Assembly (NCBI GenBank): GCA_937900045.1
Contig: CALCEB010000085.1
Location: 1 to 64,000, forward strand
Reading direction: 5' to 3'
Length of the DNA: 64,000 bases
Origin: an uncultured Acidobacteriota bacterium
GTDB lineage: Bacteria; Acidobacteriota; Terriglobia; UBA7540
Both the position numbers and the translations under genes were made by a program. Positions 60,197 through 64,000 of this stretch are shown here, in pieces. The notes beneath the pieces are model-generated. The model was not told where the DNA came from. It saw only the letters and a list, made by a program, of their open reading frames with translations, and did no database searches. Every line of letters starts with the position of its first letter. Position 1 is the stretch's first letter.

Positions 60197-61645
60197 ATGC
60201 GCAACGGCAACCCAAAACACGGCGGCTACGTCGTCCTGGGAATTCTTCTCTCGGCTGCGGCTTATTATGCCTCCACCGGACTCAACGGCTTCTGGCCGTT
60301 GCTGTGGCTGGCACCCATCCCGATTCTCCTGCTTGCCTTCAACTCTTCCCCCCGTACTGCTGCTGCCGCTGCCTTTCTTGCATTTTTCCTTGGCGGCCTC
60401 AATATGTTCACTTACCTTCGGCTGGTTACGCCGCCCGTCGTGATCGCGGAAGCGTTGACGATTCCTGCTATCGTTTTTGCGCTGTGCGTGCTGGCCTCGC
60501 GATGGGCCGTGCTTCGCCTAGGGTCGTGGATCAGCATTTTTGTCTTCCCCGCAGCCTGGACAACCTGCGAGTGGCTGCAGTCGCTGAAATCATCCGCCGG
60601 GACTTTTTCAAGCCTGGCCTATACCCAGACGGATTTTCTGCCTCTCCTTCAAATCGTCTCCATCACCGGCATCTGGGGAATTACTTTCCTGCTGACGTTG
60701 ATTCCATCCGGGCTGGCCGCCGCCTGGCATTTCCGTGGTCAGAAGCATCGGGCCGTGCCTGCCTTCGCGGTCACGCTCGCCCTTTTCGTGCTCACGTTGG
60801 GGTACGGTTGGGTTCGTCTTTCCCACCCGGTATCGGGCCCCGCCATCCGCGTGGGGCTTGCCACGGCGGACGCCGGCGTCCGTTACTACAGGACCCAACA
60901 AGAGCAAGTGGCCATGCCGGTGGTCCAGGCCTACGCGCAGCGGGTCAAAACATTGGCTGAACAGGGAGCGCAAGCGGTGGTGTTGCCGGAGAAGTTTGTG
61001 GGTGTGATGCCTGCTTATCAAGGCGAAGTTTTAAGTGCTCTGTCCGAGGCTGCGCGCAGCAACCATGTGGTGTTGATTGCAGGGCTCAACCTTGTTGGCA
61101 TCCATCCGATGCGGAACGTTGCAGAGGTGTTTGCCTCCGATGGTCTACGGCTGGTTGAATACGACAAAGTTCATTTTCTGCCTGGGCCTGAGACGGACTA
61201 CATACCCGGCACGAAGCGCGGACTGTTTTCCGTGTCAGGTTCCAAGTGCGGAGTCGAGATTTGCAAAGACATGGATTTTCCCAAGTGGAGCCGAGCATAT
61301 GGAAAAGCCGATACTGGAATTCTGTTTGTGCCCGCTTGGGATTTTGTGGTTGATGGGCGGCTGCATTCGCGCATGGCGGTGGTCCGCGCCGTGGAGAACG
61401 GCTTTGCTCTGGTGCGATGCGCAGCGGATGGACTTATGACCGTCACCGATTACCAGGGGCGTATCCTTTCCGAAAAACCCAGTTCAAGATCCTCGGAGGA
61501 ATTGTTATTTAGCAATGTTCGTCCGGGACCGGATCACACGCTATACAGCACGGCCGGAAACTGGTTCGCGTGGCTCAGTTTGATTTTGCTCGTTCTGATT
61601 TTGGGCGGCTCGGCGATGGCTGTGAGAAGCGAGTATTCTGATTGA
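60197..61645 (+). CDS. Lnt-like apolipoprotein N-acyltransferase
   Basis: A 482-residue membrane enzyme. The first half has about six helices, including WLAPIPILLLAF and FPAAWTTCEWLQS. The second half is a nitrilase domain whose triad is readable: Glu in VVLPEKFVG, Lys in YDKVHFLPGPE and Cys in GVEICKDMDFPKWSR. One or two helices close the protein. This is the plan of Lnt, which adds the third acyl chain to lipoproteins. Several Lnt-typical residues differ (CKDMDFP instead of the usual C-Y-E), so it may be an Lnt paralogue. Confidence 0.78.
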   Translation: MRNGNPKHGGYVVLGILLSAAAYYASTGLNGFWPLLWLAPIPILLLAFNSSPRTAAAAAFLAFFLGGLNMFTYLRLVTPPVVIAEALTIPAIVFALCVLASRWAVLRLGSWISIFVFPAAWTTCEWLQSLKSSAGTFSSLAYTQTDFLPLLQIVSITGIWGITFLLTLIPSGLAAAWHFRGQKHRAVPAFAVTLALFVLTLGYGWVRLSHPVSGPAIRVGLATADAGVRYYRTQQEQVAMPVVQAYAQRVKTLAEQGAQAVVLPEKFVGVMPAYQGEVLSALSEAARSNHVVLIAGLNLVGIHPMRNVAEVFASDGLRLVEYDKVHFLPGPETDYIPGTKRGLFSVSGSKCGVEICKDMDFPKWSRAYGKADTGILFVPAWDFVVDGRLHSRMAVVRAVENGFALVRCAADGLMTVTDYQGRILSEKPSSRSSEELLFSNVRPGPDHTLYSTAGNWFAWLSLILLVLILGGSAMAVRSEYSD

Positions 61646-61684
61646 GCCAATTGAATTCCCGGGGGGTGGACAACCAAGGGTGAA

Positions 61685-62062
61685 TTAACGAAGCAGCGGC
61701 AGCCGCCGCAACCTGAGCCCTGTCTGATTAACTGAAACCAATGCTCCTTCTCGAAGGTCCTGCTTGCAGACTCCCACCACCTTGACCAGGAGGCCGGCCA
61801 ATTCTGCACCGCGAAGCCCCTCAATCCTGACCCGGATTACAGAAGGCCGGGAGGCCCTGGCAAGGGCTAACAGTTTGTGAAAATCGGCATCCAGGGTTAC
61901 CACGATCTGATCCTGTACTCTCGCGTAACGGAGAATTTCTGCGTCGTCCGCCTCGGCGAGTTCGACCTCACCAACGTGGCGAACTTCGATTCCTGACTGC
62001 TGTAAGTATTGGGCGGTCGAACGGGGAAGACCTTGATCGAGGAGAAGCCTGAGCACGGACAT
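61685..62062 (-). CDS. PIN-like (DUF5615-type) toxin
   Basis: A 125-residue DUF5615 protein. LRLLLDQGLPRSTAQYL, HVGEVELAEADDAEILRYAR and VVTLDADFHKLLA give the acidic residues of the PIN-like fold. Unlike the copy at 11162, the first strand with LLLDQ is complete. It follows a DUF433 gene by 180 bases rather than directly, an unusually wide gap for this pair. RNase activity is inferred from fold only. Confidence 0.83.
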   Translation of the reverse strand: MSVLRLLLDQGLPRSTAQYLQQSGIEVRHVGEVELAEADDAEILRYARVQDQIVVTLDADFHKLLALARASRPSVIRVRIEGLRGAELAGLLVKVVGVCKQDLREGALVSVNQTGLRLRRLPLLR

Positions 62063-62241
62063 GATAGCTCCCTTTCCGGTCCATATGGTGGGAATCGCCT
62101 ACCGATTCCAAAACTACCGCCATATAGTGCTGTCAAATCCAATTTTTTAAGGCGCCGAATTTTGGTATAGTCTTTGCGGTGTGTTTTATTGTGAGTTTTA
62201 GTAATCCGCTGGCCTGAGCGTGCAGAATACGGTGATGCTTG

Positions 62242-62481
62242 TCAAGGGGCAGAAAAAGCTGGAAGAGGAAGAGTCTTATCGTCGAGAGAAGCAGCAGCAA
62301 AAGCGAGGGCCTGGCGGATATCTTCATCCTCGAGTTCCGGGTACTCGCGCTTCAGTTCCTCACGGTCGGGGTAGGTGGAAAGCGCTTCGAGCACTCTTCT
62401 CACTGTGAGACGCGAATGTCGAATACAGGGCTCCCCATTCATTCGTGCCGGATCTATTGTGATACGGTCAAACCTTCCCAT
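62242..62481 (-). CDS. DUF433 antitoxin-like protein
   Basis: A 79-residue DUF433 protein: MGRFDRITIDPARMNGEPCIRH, LTVRRVLEALSTYPDREELK and the EDIRQALAFAAA helix. The short start at 62481 is correct; the longer open frame upstream is antisense to serS. AGTAGAGAA lies before the ATG. It pairs with the PIN-like gene at 61685-62062. Confidence 0.85.
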   Translation of the reverse strand: MGRFDRITIDPARMNGEPCIRHSRLTVRRVLEALSTYPDREELKREYPELEDEDIRQALAFAAASLDDKTLPLPAFSAP

Positions 62482-62635
62482 TTCTCTACTCTCCGTGGAA
62501 AAAGCCCTCAAGCATTTGTACCGCGAATGCCTTCCGATTACAAGCAGAATGCCTCTTGTCTTACCCCTAACCCGCGACAATCTTTCCATGCCGGAAAAAC
62601 TTCGCACAGTTCCTGTGGGGCTATGATTGGCCTTC

Positions 62636-63925
62636 TCAAACAGGGGGCCTGATACGTTCCAGGCCGTCGAGATAAGGACGCAGAGCTTCGGGAATGATGA
62701 CGGAGCCGTCGGCTTGCTGGTAATTCTCAACGATTGCCACCCACGTACGGCCCACGGCCAAGCCGCTGCCGTTGAGCGTGTGCAACAATTCTGTCTTTGC
62801 CGGACCTTTCGTGCCGCCCCGCCGGAAGCGGAGATTGGCGCGGCGAGCCTGGAAGGCTTCAAAATTGGAACAGGATGAAATCTCGCGGTATTCACGGGCC
62901 GAAGGCAGCCAGACTTCAATGTCGTAGGTCTTGGCGGAGCTGAAGCCCAGGTCTCCGGTGCACAAGGCTACCGTGCGGTAAGGCAATCCCAGGCGCTGCA
63001 GGATAATCTCCGCATCGCGCGTGAGGGATTCAAGCTCATCGTAAGAATTTTCCGGCAACGCGAACTTCACCAACTCTACCTTCTGGAATTGGTGCTGGCG
63101 GATGATGCCGCGCGTATCCTTGCCATAGGAACCGGCCTCACTGCGGAAGCACGCCGTCCAGGCGCAGTGCTTGATGGGTAGCTGCGCTGCATCCAACACT
63201 TCGTCGCGGTAAAGATTGGTCACCGGAACCTCGGCAGTGGGGATCAGCCAGTAATCCGTGCCTTCGAGCTTGAAGAGGTCGCCGGCAAATTTGGGCAACT
63301 GGCCGGTGCCGGTGAGACTGGCGGAATTGACAATGAAAGGCGGAAGGATTTCCGTGTAGCCATGCTCGCGGGTGTGCACATCGAGCATGAAGTTGGCGAG
63401 CGCCCGTTCCAGCTTTGCGCCGATTCCGGTATAGACGGCAAAGCGCGCGCCGGTAATCTTTGCGGCGCGCTCAAAGTCCAAAATGCCCAGCGCCGGACCC
63501 AGGTCCCAATGAGCTTTCGGCTCAAAATCGAACTGGCGCGGCTGGCCCCAACGCCGGATTTCCTGGTTGTCCGCCGCAGTGCGCCCCACGGGTACACTCT
63601 CGTGCGGAAGGTTTGGGACGTTTCGCAAAAGTTCGCGCAGTTGTTCGTCGCGAGCTTTGGCTTCCTCGTCAAATCGGCCAATCTCTTCGCCCACCTGCTT
63701 CATCTCCGCGATGAGCGGGGCGGCGTCCTGCTTCTGTTTTTTGAGCGCGGCAATCTCAGCAGACACTTTGTTGCGCTTCGCCTTGCGGCTTTCAGATTCC
63801 ACCAGCAGCTTGCGCCGCTTCTGGTCAAGAGTTTCGAAGCTGGCCAAGATATCCAGCATCCCCCGTTCGGCCATTTTCTTCTTCACCAGCTCCAAATTGT
63901 CCCGGACAAAACCAAGATCCAGCAT
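62636..63925 (-). CDS. serS: Seryl-tRNA synthetase
   Basis: A 429-residue class II synthetase. The N-terminal coiled-coil arm that contacts the tRNA-Ser long arm covers about residues 30-105 (rich in Lys and Glu). Motif 2 is FRSEAGSYGKDTRGIIRQHQFQKVE and motif 3 ends GSGLAVGRTWVAIVENYQ. TAEVP binds serine. The ATG at 63925 (MLDLGFVRDN) matches the family start; a longer frame goes to 63991. SerS also charges tRNA-Sec, if present. Confidence 0.97.
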   Translation of the reverse strand: MLDLGFVRDNLELVKKKMAERGMLDILASFETLDQKRRKLLVESESRKAKRNKVSAEIAALKKQKQDAAPLIAEMKQVGEEIGRFDEEAKARDEQLRELLRNVPNLPHESVPVGRTAADNQEIRRWGQPRQFDFEPKAHWDLGPALGILDFERAAKITGARFAVYTGIGAKLERALANFMLDVHTREHGYTEILPPFIVNSASLTGTGQLPKFAGDLFKLEGTDYWLIPTAEVPVTNLYRDEVLDAAQLPIKHCAWTACFRSEAGSYGKDTRGIIRQHQFQKVELVKFALPENSYDELESLTRDAEIILQRLGLPYRTVALCTGDLGFSSAKTYDIEVWLPSAREYREISSCSNFEAFQARRANLRFRRGGTKGPAKTELLHTLNGSGLAVGRTWVAIVENYQQADGSVIIPEALRPYLDGLERIRPPV

Positions 63926-64000
63926 TCCGGTCGGCGGCTCCTTTGCGTCTGATTGCGGCGTGGAGGTAAGATCACGCCGTGGCGCTAACATAACAGTGAC

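Overview
The window looks like chromosomal DNA from a soil-type member of the Acidobacteriota. The clues are a permease with the architecture called ADOP (acidobacterial duplicated orphan permease, 52780-55221), a PEP-CTERM protein remnant, an 800-residue LptC/OstA-like protein next to lptB and rpoN, GC-rich coding sequence, and many toxin-antitoxin cassettes and short hairpin elements between genes. The phylum call is inferred from gene content and was not tested by a search.

Layout. 268-3066: two membrane GIDE-domain proteins and LemA, probably one operon. 3230-5468: a short inverted-repeat element, a periplasmic trehalase and a small DUF1272 protein. 5469-11960: a gene-poor accessory region full of hairpin repeats and toxin-antitoxin-like cassettes, some intact (HicBA, RHH/ParE, AbrB/RelE, a CopG-like pair, DUF433/PIN-like) and some broken (DUF4160 with an in-frame stop, a ParE tail, a DUF4258 cut by a repeat element, an HTH tail). 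11972-14374: groES-groEL on the minus strand with terminator, sigma-70-like promoter and CIRCE operator. 14502-20873: ceramidase-like enzyme, HDOD protein, PspC protein, a HAMP-only membrane protein and RtcB. 20984-22229: an unrecognised helical protein overlapping a divergent PIN-like nuclease. 22252-25076: VWA protein plus Mg-chelatase-type AAA ATPase. 25212-25459: promoter, tRNA-Gly(GCC) and tRNA-Cys(GCA).

25636-36287: DHA2 transporter, aminotransferase, two very small proteins, a DedA-rhodanese fusion with an in-frame UGA at a position where relatives have Cys, a DUF5666-like exported protein, CDF metal transporter, TPR protein, a decayed IS4-type transposase, Rieske oxygenase and ROK kinase. 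36400-42618: a minus-strand block lptC-lptB-rpoN-hpf-rapZ that combines LPS export, sigma-54, ribosome hibernation and RNase adaptor functions. 42777-48466: RecJ, cold shock protein, HigBA-type cassette and a long exported TPR protein. 48779-58452: PEP-CTERM remnant, FAD oxidase, M16 peptidase, ADOP permease, PEBP lipoprotein, Tat-exported aldo/keto reductase and a WalJ-like MBL hydrolase. 58801-63925: purB, an Lnt-like nitrilase-fold membrane enzyme, a second DUF433/PIN-like pair and serS.

The best leads are the UGA in the DedA-rhodanese gene, which is followed by a SECIS-compatible hairpin; the helical/PIN-like gene pair; the GIDE-GIDE-LemA operon; and a family of short inverted-repeat elements with visible 9-10 bp target duplications. 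The density of toxin-antitoxin modules between trehalase and groESL is also striking.
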